From: an uncultured Clostridia bacterium
Lineage (GTDB): Bacteria > Bacillota > Clostridia > Oscillospirales > Acutalibacteraceae
Reading direction: 5' to 3'
Assembly (NCBI GenBank): GCA_946187095.1
Contig: CAMHPW010000087.1
Span: 1 to 5,554, forward strand
DNA length: 5,554 nucleotides
The position numbers and the translations under genes were made by a program. Under the pieces are notes generated by a model that was not told the DNA's origin, did not search any database, and was given only the letters and a program-made list of their open reading frames with translations. Below are positions 1 through 5,554 of this stretch, piece after piece; position 1 is the first letter of the stretch, and each line of letters begins with the position of its first letter.

Positions 1-724
1 TGAAAGCTACTGGGAAGATATTTCACCGTTCATTAAATTCGGCTGTATCAAAGATGAAAAGTTCTATGACAGAGTAAAGGATATCATGCTTTACAAGAGC
101 ATCAACGGGGATTACAAAGTATTTTCCGAACTGCCGAAGCAGGGTGAAAAAGTTTACTATGTATCAAGCATGGATGAACAGTCGCAGTATGTGAAGATGT
201 TCAAAGACAACAGTCTTGATGCCGTGATTCTCGAACATAATATAGATACGCATTTTGTTTCATTTCTGGAATATAAGGAAACAGGCACCAAATTTGTCAG
301 GATCGATTCTGAAGTGGGCGAGGCTCTGAAATCCGAAGGCTCGGATGTCATGAATGAAGAGATCACGGATATTTTCAAAAAGTCACTGGGCATGGATAAG
401 CTGACAATTACGGCACAGGCTCTCAAAACAGCCGATACGCCTGCCATTATCACGGTCAACGAATATGAAAGACGTATCAGCGATATGAACAGGATATACG
501 GCAATATGTTCGGCAGCATGAGTCCGGGTTCTGTTTCGGAAACGCTTATCGTCAATACGGATAATAATGTCGTGAAGAAACTCCCTGTACTTGACAGCGA
601 AAAACAGGCACTTTTGTGTAAGCATATCTATGATCTTGCTTTGATCAGCCAGCGTAAGCTGACAGCAGAAGAACTTGACAGCTTCATTAAGAGAAGTGTG
701 GAAGTGCTCGGATTTATAGGATAA
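1..724 (+). CDS. htpG: Molecular chaperone HtpG (Hsp90 family), C-terminal part, 5' end outside window
   Basis: HtpG is the bacterial Hsp90, a cytosolic ATP-driven homodimeric chaperone. The frame is open from base 2 (base 1 is the last base of an earlier codon) to a tandem TAA TAA at 722-727, so 240 residues are visible and the ATG at 86 is internal, not the start. Read from base 2, the protein begins ESYWEDISPFIKFGCIKDEK, a recognisable Hsp90 middle-domain stretch. It continues through the middle-domain end (YYVSSMDEQSQYVKMF, then LDAVILEHNIDTHFVSFLE). The C-terminal dimerisation domain follows, with LTITAQALKTADTPAIITVNEYERR and an ending DLALISQRKLTAEELDSFIKRS that is typical of HtpG. The missing N-terminal ATPase domain and most of the middle domain lie to the left; the family is usually about 620-640 residues. 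The gene ends 4 nt before the hairpin terminator and converges on the glycosyltransferase. The C-terminus looks complete and intact. Confidence 0.95.
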   Translation, partial: ESYWEDISPFIKFGCIKDEKFYDRVKDIMLYKSINGDYKVFSELPKQGEKVYYVSSMDEQSQYVKMFKDNSLDAVILEHNIDTHFVSFLEYKETGTKFVRIDSEVGEALKSEGSDVMNEEITDIFKKSLGMDKLTITAQALKTADTPAIITVNEYERRISDMNRIYGNMFGSMSPGSVSETLIVNTDNNVVKKLPVLDSEKQALLCKHIYDLALISQRKLTAEELDSFIKRSVEVLGFIG

Positions 725-728
725 TAAA

Positions 729-766
729 AGCAGTCTGACATTGCGGTGTCAGACTGCTGTTTTTTT
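729..766. terminator. Rho-independent terminator shared by convergent htpG and glycosyltransferase genes
   Basis: Perfect 12-bp stem AGCAGTCTGACA (729-740) and TGTCAGACTGCT (747-758) around a 6-nt loop TTGCGG. It is followed on the plus strand by G and seven T (760-766), a good intrinsic terminator for htpG. On the minus strand the stem is followed by TTTATTAT (728-721), a weaker U-rich tail, so it probably also ends the glycosyltransferase transcript, whose stop codon is 6 nt before the stem. The plus-strand T-run overlaps that stop codon (765-767). Confidence 0.93.
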
Positions 767-1982
767 ACTCTTTTTCGGAATATTTTTCTATCAGCTCCTG
801 CATGAGCTGACAGATACGTTCAGAGGAATTTCCGCATGACGATCTTTGAATACATTCACGCATTTGTGCGAGTTTTTCGGGATTTGATATCAATTCCGTG
901 ATCGTTTCGGTGCAGTGATTGTTTTTTTCGATGCGGACAGCCATGCCGCTTCTGACGAGATAATCGGCATTTTGTTCTTCCTGACCGGGAATGGCTTTGA
1001 AGATACCCATCGGCAGACCTGTTGCAATGGATTCGCTGACGGTCAGACCGCCCGGTTTTGTGACGATTAAATCAGCTATTTGCATATACTTTTCGACTTC
1101 ATCTGTATAATAAAGGAGTTTTGTGGGCTTGAACGGCTTTTTATGACGGGAAAGCTTCAGGCTTGTTTTCAGTCCTGCAGGCTTTTGCAGATCGAATTCA
1201 AAAAGCGTATTGTTGAGTGTTAATTTACTGAGATATCTTACAAATGTTTCATAGAGCTTTTCATTTTTGCCCGTGATGGTGACGATCTGGAAATCACATT
1301 CCGATTTGACGATCTTGTGATAAATTTTCAGTACGTCCGTAACGCCGAAGCTGCCTGCCATGATGAGAATGGTGGGAACATCGGGATTGAGTCCTTCACT
1401 TTCCATAGCTGCTCTCTTGTCTATTTTTTTGAAGAAAGCCTGTTTGACGGGTATGCCGTAGGGGAGAATCATACTGCTGTCAACGCCTCTGAGCATCATC
1501 TGACCTATCATTTCATTGCTTGATACGATATAGGCATCTACTCCGTTGCTGACATAAGTCTGATGGGCGGCAAAGTCCGTTACGATGCTTACAATAGGAA
1601 TATGGACATTTTCTTTGATTTTGATAGCCGAAGCCATTTCCGTTCCGATCGGGTGAGTTGTCACGATGATATCAGGGGCAAAGTCATAAATCATTGGCAT
1701 GAATTTTTTTCTGTACTGATTGACAGCCACTTCAAAAGTCTTGTTCATGGGACTTTCCCTGTCAATTGTCTTATAGAAAGTGCCGTACATTCTGGGGGTT
1801 TTCGTTGCCATGTAGAGATAACCCTCTGTGACAGCTTTATTCAGAAACGGGCTTGCATATTCGATCGTATCTTCTATTTTGACGACAGAATCAGGCTCTT
1901 TTGACATGATGTATTCTTTGAGTGCATTAGCGGCTCTCATGTGACCGCCGCCCGTCGTGGCGGAAAAAATAAGAACTTTCAT
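765..1982 (-). CDS. GT28 glycosyltransferase, MGDG synthase / UgtP-type diacylglycerol glycosyltransferase family
   Basis: Complete 405-residue protein. Members of this family transfer a hexose from a UDP-sugar to diacylglycerol at the inner face of the cytoplasmic membrane, making glycolipids that can also anchor lipoteichoic acid. Visible signs: an N-terminal Rossmann strand with the GGGH motif (residues 11-14) of MGDG synthase-type enzymes; an N-terminal acceptor-side domain to about residue 180 with TTHP (108-111) and TDF (135-137); a C-terminal nucleotide-sugar domain from about 203 with MAGSFG (208-213), TKPGGLTVSE (308-317) and PGQEEQNA (332-339), the GT28 donor-binding signature. A basic stretch at about 262-288 looks longer than in UgtP or MurG. 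No signal peptide or clear transmembrane helix is visible, which suits a peripheral membrane protein. The ATG at 1982 is preceded by AAAGGAAGA (1987-1995, minus strand) at good spacing. Sugar, and processive versus single transfer, cannot be told from sequence. Confidence 0.88.
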   Translation of the reverse strand: MKVLIFSATTGGGHMRAANALKEYIMSKEPDSVVKIEDTIEYASPFLNKAVTEGYLYMATKTPRMYGTFYKTIDRESPMNKTFEVAVNQYRKKFMPMIYDFAPDIIVTTHPIGTEMASAIKIKENVHIPIVSIVTDFAAHQTYVSNGVDAYIVSSNEMIGQMMLRGVDSSMILPYGIPVKQAFFKKIDKRAAMESEGLNPDVPTILIMAGSFGVTDVLKIYHKIVKSECDFQIVTITGKNEKLYETFVRYLSKLTLNNTLFEFDLQKPAGLKTSLKLSRHKKPFKPTKLLYYTDEVEKYMQIADLIVTKPGGLTVSESIATGLPMGIFKAIPGQEEQNADYLVRSGMAVRIEKNNHCTETITELISNPEKLAQMRECIQRSSCGNSSERICQLMQELIEKYSEKE

Positions 1983-2016
1983 AGTATCTTCCTTTCATAA
2001 AATATTTCATGTAATG

Positions 2017-2045
2017 ATTATATCACATTGATATATCAAGTGCAA
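2017..2045 (-). promoter_or_regulatory. Sigma-A-type promoter with extended -10 for the glycosyltransferase
   Basis: Read on the minus strand, the -10 is a perfect TATAAT (2017-2022) preceded by TGA, giving an extended TGnTATAAT. A 17-bp spacer (2023-2039) separates it from a -35-like TTGCAC (2040-2045), which matches the consensus only in TTG. The transcription start would fall near 2010, leaving a leader of about 28 nt before the ATG. The spacer contains the palindrome at 2028-2039. This is motif matching only. Confidence 0.7.
2028..2039. promoter_or_regulatory. 12-bp perfect palindrome inside the glycosyltransferase promoter spacer
   Basis: TTGATATATCAA equals its own reverse complement and fills the spacer between the -35 and -10 candidates of the minus-strand promoter. 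Its position fits a repressor operator, but no regulator is encoded in the window and the motif matches no operator I can name. AT-rich intergenic DNA yields such palindromes by chance, so function is inferred from position only. Confidence 0.35.
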
Positions 2046-2075
2046 TGCCAAAATGCTTTTTGCTCAAAAACAGGC

Positions 2076-2096
2076 TGAATATTTTGTTAATATTCA
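2076..2096. promoter_or_regulatory. Perfect 8-5-8 inverted repeat upstream of the amylase promoter
   Basis: Arms TGAATATT (2076-2083) and AATATTCA (2089-2096) are perfect reverse complements around TTGTT. The right arm ends 3 nt before the -35 candidate of the amylase. Size and position suit a dimeric activator or repressor of a carbohydrate gene. It lacks the central CG of a catabolite cre or LacI-type site, so I do not assign a regulator. The arms are too AT-rich and short to be a terminator. Confidence 0.4.
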
Positions 2097-2099
2097 TAA

Positions 2100-2128
2100 T
2101 TTACAAATTGTTCATAATATTGTAAAAT
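2100..2128 (+). promoter_or_regulatory. Sigma-A-type promoter for the amylase
   Basis: TTTACA (2100-2105, five of six consensus -35 bases) and TAAAAT (2123-2128, five of six consensus -10 bases) are separated by exactly 17 bp. The expected transcription start is near 2135, about 26 nt before the ATG at 2161, leaving a short leader that holds only the ribosome binding site. The two boxes lie within the arms of a 7-bp inverted repeat, TTTACAA (2100-2106) and TTGTAAA (2120-2126). Competing boxes in this AT-rich stretch have worse spacing. Confidence 0.65.
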
Positions 2129-2145
2129 TTAGTTAACGAATTAAT

Positions 2146-2152
2146 AAAGGAG
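2146..2152 (+). promoter_or_regulatory. Ribosome binding site deciding the amylase start
   Basis: AAAGGAG lies 8 nt before ATG 2161 and only 5 nt before the in-frame TTG at 2158. The 8-nt spacing and the ATG codon favour 2161. The choice adds or removes one residue and does not affect the signal peptide. Confidence 0.85.
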
Positions 2153-2160
2153 ATGTTTTG

Positions 2161-2265
2161 ATGAAATCCCAAATAGCAAAAAAGATTTTGTCAGTCGGTC
2201 TTGCAGGTGCGATTGTCACTTCTGCTTTTGCGGGCATGAGTGCATTGTCGCTCAGTGCCAATGCG
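2161..2265 (+). other. Sec signal peptide of the amylase
   Basis: Residues 1-35 have a basic n-region (K2, K7, K8), a hydrophobic core from about I9 to L31, and a signal peptidase I site ANA before A36 (cleavage alternatives one residue away). No lipobox cysteine is present at the cleavage point, so the protein is not a lipoprotein. Confidence 0.9.
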
Positions 2266-5200
2266 GCTGAAAGAACGGATTACGGACTTGCCGAAACTTC
2301 ACAGAAAGGTGTTATTCTTCATTGCTGGAACTGGTCATATAAAAATATCAAGAAGTACATGAAGGATATTGCCGCAGCAGGTTATACGTCAGTGCAGACT
2401 TCACCCGTTCAGCAGCCGAAAGACTATTACTGGGAAGGCGTTGCCTACGGAAATGTAGGTATCCCCGACGGTACGGGCGGCTATGAGGGCAACTGGTGGA
2501 AAGCCTATCAGCCTGTTACATTCTCAATATGCGATAACGGTCACACTTGGTACGGCAACAAACAGGAATTCAAAGAAATGTGTGCAGAGGCTGAAAAATA
2601 CGGTGTCAAAGTTATTGTCGATATCGTAGCCAATCATATGGGCAATATACAGGGCTATAAGATCGGTGATGTGGAAACCGTCATGGGAGATATTTCTCCA
2701 CAGGTCGGAGAATTCTGGGAGCCAACAATGCTGACGGATTCTTCTTACTGGCATATCAGCACTTCATGGACACACACTTCCGACGGACGTTTTGACGTTA
2801 CACAGGGTAATATGGGTATGCCCGATCTGAATACAGGTGACAGCAAAGTACAGCAGATGGTATTGGGACTGCTCAAAGAATGTATCGACTGCGGTGCAGA
2901 CGGCTTCCGTTTTGATGCTGCAAAGCATATCGAAACCCCAAAAGACAGTGCGGCATTTGCAAGTAATTTCTGGGACGTAGTCCTTGACGGTGCGAGAGCT
3001 TATTACAAACAGAAAAACGGCTATGACGGAATTTATTTCTATGGTGAAGTTCTCAACAGAATTGATGACACCAATGCGGAAAATTATTATTTAAGCAAGA
3101 TGTCGCTTACGGACAACTCGACAAGTGACAATTTAAGAAACAGCGTTGTGCACGGACAGGTGAGTGCACTGGCAACTTCGGGTTATTGCGGATATATTCA
3201 CGGCAAGGCAGACCATGCGGTCATGTGGGCGGAATCCCATGATACCTACATGGGCGGCGGTTCCTCTTATGATGCCAATGACTCCGATATCAAAAAGACC
3301 TGGGCAATTCTCGCATCAAGAAAAGATGCAACAGGCTTGTTCTTTGCAAGACCATACTATTCAAAAGACATTCTTGCAGGGGACGTTTCAAAGGCAAGAC
3401 AGAATTATGCAACGATTCTTGAAAATGTAGGCGGTGAACAGACACAGCTTGGTGATGTGGGTACGCTTACATGGGCGGATCCTGCAGTTGTAGCAGCGAA
3501 CCGTTTCAGAAACTTCTTTGTCGGACAGAGTGAAAAACTCGGCAGTTCGGGCAATACCGTTTATAATATGCGTGGCACAACGGGCGTTGTCATTGTCCGT
3601 GGAGATGGTGCAGGTTCCGTTTCACTGAATATCGGCATGAAAGACGGTACATATACCGACCAGGTCACAGGCGAAAAATTCACCGTATCGGGCGGCAAGA
3701 TAAGCGGTACTATCAAGAATAAAGACGGTATTGCCGTTATCTATAATCCGACAGTCAATTACGGCACAGTCAATCCCGAACAGCCCACAGTATTGAGAAT
3801 CAACGCAAAAACGGCTGATGAAAAGAACGTGTTTATGACTAATAAAACGGATGTCACGATAACGGCAGAGGGTGCAAGCAGCGTTAAATACACGACTTCC
3901 GAAGGCGTTTCGGGTTCATTCACAGGCACTTCCAAAACTATTTCCATAGGTGCACTGACGGCGACAGGTTCCGATGTGACATTGAGTATCACAGCGACAG
4001 CCGCCGATGGCACTTCCAAAACAAAAAGTTATATCTATTCCAAGAAAATGACACGTTCGGGTTATCCGACATTGAATAAAAGCGGTGTTGTATTTGATAA
4101 TTCGGGATATAAATGGAGCAAGGTATATTGCTATGTTTATGATGAGAGCAGCGGCAAAGTTATCAATAATGCAGACTGGCCGGGCGAACCCATGACAGAT
4201 GAGGGCGACGATTTCTGGACATACGAATTTCCAAGCAAATTCACGGGAAATGTGCAGGTCATTTTCAATAACAACAGCGGTGATCAGTATCCTAAGGGTG
4301 CGGGGCTTTCCATGAAAGCAACGGATAAAAAGCTGTTTTCAGGTGATACATTGGGTGCTTTGCCCGAAGCGTCACCCACACTTTCACTGACACTGTCACC
4401 GTCATCAAAGACAGTGACAGCCAATACAGCCGTCAAATTCACGGCAAAGGCTTCCAACAATTCCGGCACAGTGAAATATACCTTCACGACTTCCGACGGC
4501 AAATCACAGGCAGCTTCCACGACAAATACATTTACATGGACTCCTACAAAGAACGGTACATATATTATTGCCGTCAACGGCGTGGATTCCAAATCGGATA
4601 TCACAGCAACGGCTAAAATCACCGTCGGCACATCTCCGACACCTGCTGCATTGGAAAATAATTCGACAGTTTCGGCAACTTCCATCACTCTCGGAAAATC
4701 CGTTACGGCAAAGGGTGCGGCAGCAGGCGGAACGACTCCTTATCAATACGCTTTCCTGTATAAGCAGTCGGATAAATCCGCATGGACGAAGGCAAAGGAT
4801 TTCAGTACGACAAGCAGTGTTTCGATTACTCCGAAAAATGCCGTGAAATACGATATCTGTATCAAAGTAAAGGACGCTGACGGCACGATTGAAAAGAAAT
4901 ATTTCACAGTGAATGTAACGGATAATCCCCTGAAGAATAATTCCACCGTATCGGCAACTTCGATAACTTTGGGACAGTCATTTACGGCAAAGGGTGCGGC
5001 ATCGGGCGGCAAAACGCCTTATACATATGCTTTCCTGTATAAGCAGTCGGATAAATCCGCATGGACAACCGCAAAGGATTTCAGCACGACGAGCAGTGTT
5101 TCCATCACTCCGAAAAATGCGGTGAAATATGACGTATGTATCAAAGTCAAGGACGCAAGCGGCACAATCGAGAAAAAATATCTGACAGTCAATGTCAAGG

Positions 5201-5499
5201 ACAATTCTTTGAAAAATACTTCTTCCCTTTCAACGACTACTGTAAAGCAGGGTGATAAAGTCATTGCAAGATGTTCGGCAACGGGCGGCAAATCTCCGTA
5301 TACATACGCTGTATATGTGAAAAAGACGACGGATTCCACATGGACAACAAAGCAGAGTTTCAAGGAAAATGCAACTGTCACATTCACGACAATGAAAGTG
5401 GCACAGTATCAGGTATGCATTAAAGTCAAGGACGCAAACGGCACAGTCGTAAAGAAAAATCTTGACTGGGAATATGTGGGCGTATATGCAGAAATGTAA
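2161..5499 (+). CDS. Secreted AmyE-like alpha-amylase (GH13) with CBM26 and three C-terminal Ig-like repeats
   Basis: A 1112-residue exported enzyme cutting internal alpha-1,4 bonds of starch. Residues 1-35 are a signal peptide. The GH13 barrel (about 45-435) shows region I DIVANH (154-159), region V-like MPDLN (220-224), region II GFRFDAAKH (248-256) with nucleophile D252, region III GEVLN with acid/base E296, and region IV AESHD with D361, so all three catalytic residues are present. GVILHCWNWS (50-59) and GADGFRFDAAKHIE resemble Bacillus subtilis AmyE (subfamily GH13_28). Next come C-domain (about 440-530), linker beta-domain (about 541-630) and CBM26 (about 640-735; W652, Y656, Y658, W673, then WPG) as in AmyE. 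Beyond AmyE's usual end lie an Ig-like domain (about 738-823) and three 93-residue repeats (831-1112). I see no dockerin, LPXTG, SLH or C-terminal membrane helix, so it is probably released or held non-covalently. The gene stands alone, divergent from the glycosyltransferase; no clear terminator follows in 5500-5554. Confidence 0.94.
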   Translation: MKSQIAKKILSVGLAGAIVTSAFAGMSALSLSANAAERTDYGLAETSQKGVILHCWNWSYKNIKKYMKDIAAAGYTSVQTSPVQQPKDYYWEGVAYGNVGIPDGTGGYEGNWWKAYQPVTFSICDNGHTWYGNKQEFKEMCAEAEKYGVKVIVDIVANHMGNIQGYKIGDVETVMGDISPQVGEFWEPTMLTDSSYWHISTSWTHTSDGRFDVTQGNMGMPDLNTGDSKVQQMVLGLLKECIDCGADGFRFDAAKHIETPKDSAAFASNFWDVVLDGARAYYKQKNGYDGIYFYGEVLNRIDDTNAENYYLSKMSLTDNSTSDNLRNSVVHGQVSALATSGYCGYIHGKADHAVMWAESHDTYMGGGSSYDANDSDIKKTWAILASRKDATGLFFARPYYSKDILAGDVSKARQNYATILENVGGEQTQLGDVGTLTWADPAVVAANRFRNFFVGQSEKLGSSGNTVYNMRGTTGVVIVRGDGAGSVSLNIGMKDGTYTDQVTGEKFTVSGGKISGTIKNKDGIAVIYNPTVNYGTVNPEQPTVLRINAKTADEKNVFMTNKTDVTITAEGASSVKYTTSEGVSGSFTGTSKTISIGALTATGSDVTLSITATAADGTSKTKSYIYSKKMTRSGYPTLNKSGVVFDNSGYKWSKVYCYVYDESSGKVINNADWPGEPMTDEGDDFWTYEFPSKFTGNVQVIFNNNSGDQYPKGAGLSMKATDKKLFSGDTLGALPEASPTLSLTLSPSSKTVTANTAVKFTAKASNNSGTVKYTFTTSDGKSQAASTTNTFTWTPTKNGTYIIAVNGVDSKSDITATAKITVGTSPTPAALENNSTVSATSITLGKSVTAKGAAAGGTTPYQYAFLYKQSDKSAWTKAKDFSTTSSVSITPKNAVKYDICIKVKDADGTIEKKYFTVNVTDNPLKNNSTVSATSITLGQSFTAKGAASGGKTPYTYAFLYKQSDKSAWTTAKDFSTTSSVSITPKNAVKYDVCIKVKDASGTIEKKYLTVNVKDNSLKNTSSLSTTTVKQGDKVIARCSATGGKSPYTYAVYVKKTTDSTWTTKQSFKENATVTFTTMKVAQYQVCIKVKDANGTVVKKNLDWEYVGVYAEM
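4651..5499 (+). repeat. Three tandem in-frame 279-bp repeats encoding Ig-like domains of the amylase
   Basis: Units are 4651-4929, 4930-5208 and 5209-5499 (residues 831-923, 924-1016, 1017-1112). Each has an N-terminal LxN-S-T stretch, a G at unit position 15, a GG-x-x-PY-x-Y core, one Trp (W875, W968, W1061) and one Cys in a CIKVKDA motif (C900, C993, C1086), all exactly 93 residues apart. Units 1 and 2 are nearly identical and share an exact 38-bp block (4750-4787 and 5029-5066). Unit 3 is diverged and ends in an unrelated tail. The pattern suggests extracellular beta-sandwich (Ig/Fn3-like) modules acting as spacer, or in substrate or surface binding; which one is not visible. Confidence 0.92.
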
Positions 5500-5554
5500 A
5501 TCGGACTTTTGATACAATTTAACTTTTTATGATACCGAAAAAATGGCTTAAAAT

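Noticed and set aside
86..724. A separate 212-residue gene starting at ATG 86
   Set aside because: The frame is open to the window edge and the upstream residues are clear HtpG sequence, so this ATG is internal.
2158..2160. In-frame TTG one codon before the ATG as the amylase start
   Set aside because: It lies only 5 nt from AAAGGAG, while the ATG at 2161 has 8-nt spacing and is the stronger codon. The difference is a single residue.
2153..2161. Two-codon minimal ORF ATG TTT TGA overlapping the amylase ATG, possible translational coupling
   Set aside because: Its ATG begins immediately after the ribosome binding site, leaving no spacing for initiation. It is most likely a chance pattern.
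4651..5499. Dockerin of an amylosome-type complex at the amylase C-terminus
   Set aside because: No paired calcium-binding DxNxDGxxxxxD-type loops are present. The terminal repeats are beta-rich with a GG-x-x-PY core, unlike dockerins.
5230..5517. Minus-strand open frames within the amylase gene, including one of 95 codons across its 3' end
   Set aside because: The translation is Cys-rich and compositionally odd, matches no family I know, has no ribosome binding site, and is the shadow of a well-supported plus-strand coding region.
5500..5554. Terminator or new gene start downstream of the amylase
   Set aside because: Only a 4-bp TCGG/CCGA pairing over a long AT-rich loop is visible, with no ordered stem and T-run. 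No ribosome binding site with a start codon is seen. The real terminator may lie beyond the window.

Overview
The window looks like chromosomal DNA of a low-to-mid-GC anaerobic Firmicute, most likely a Clostridia member of the Ruminococcus / Oscillospiraceae type. The basis is the Firmicute style of each protein: an HtpG C-terminus, a GT28 diacylglycerol-type glycosyltransferase, and an AmyE-like secreted amylase with CBM26 and Ruminococcus-style Ig-like repeats. Strong AGGAG-type ribosome binding sites and sigma-A-like promoters agree. The genus is an inference from protein resemblance, not from a database match.

Layout: (1) Bases 1-724, plus strand: the 3' part of htpG, the Hsp90-family chaperone, cut by the left window edge. 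(2) Bases 729-766: a 12-bp-stem hairpin terminator shared by two convergent genes. (3) Bases 765-1982, minus strand: a complete 405-residue glycosyltransferase of the MGDG synthase / UgtP family, probably making membrane glycolipid. (4) Bases 1983-2160: a 178-bp divergent intergenic region with one good promoter candidate for each flanking gene, a 12-bp perfect palindrome inside the glycosyltransferase promoter, and a perfect 8-5-8 inverted repeat just upstream of the amylase promoter. (5) Bases 2161-5499, plus strand: a 1112-residue secreted alpha-amylase with signal peptide, GH13 barrel, C-domain, linker beta-domain, CBM26 starch-binding module, one Ig-like domain and three tandem 93-residue repeats. 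(6) Bases 5500-5554: short AT-rich tail with no gene and no convincing terminator.

The three genes do not form an operon: htpG and the glycosyltransferase converge, and the glycosyltransferase and amylase diverge. htpG and the glycosyltransferase are housekeeping functions, while the amylase serves extracellular starch use. I see no mobile element, CRISPR array, RNA gene or defence system, and I do not think the window holds a new multi-gene system. The parts most worth a second look are the amylase C-terminal repeat array with its odd final tail, the palindromes in the divergent control region, and a basic insertion in the glycosyltransferase.
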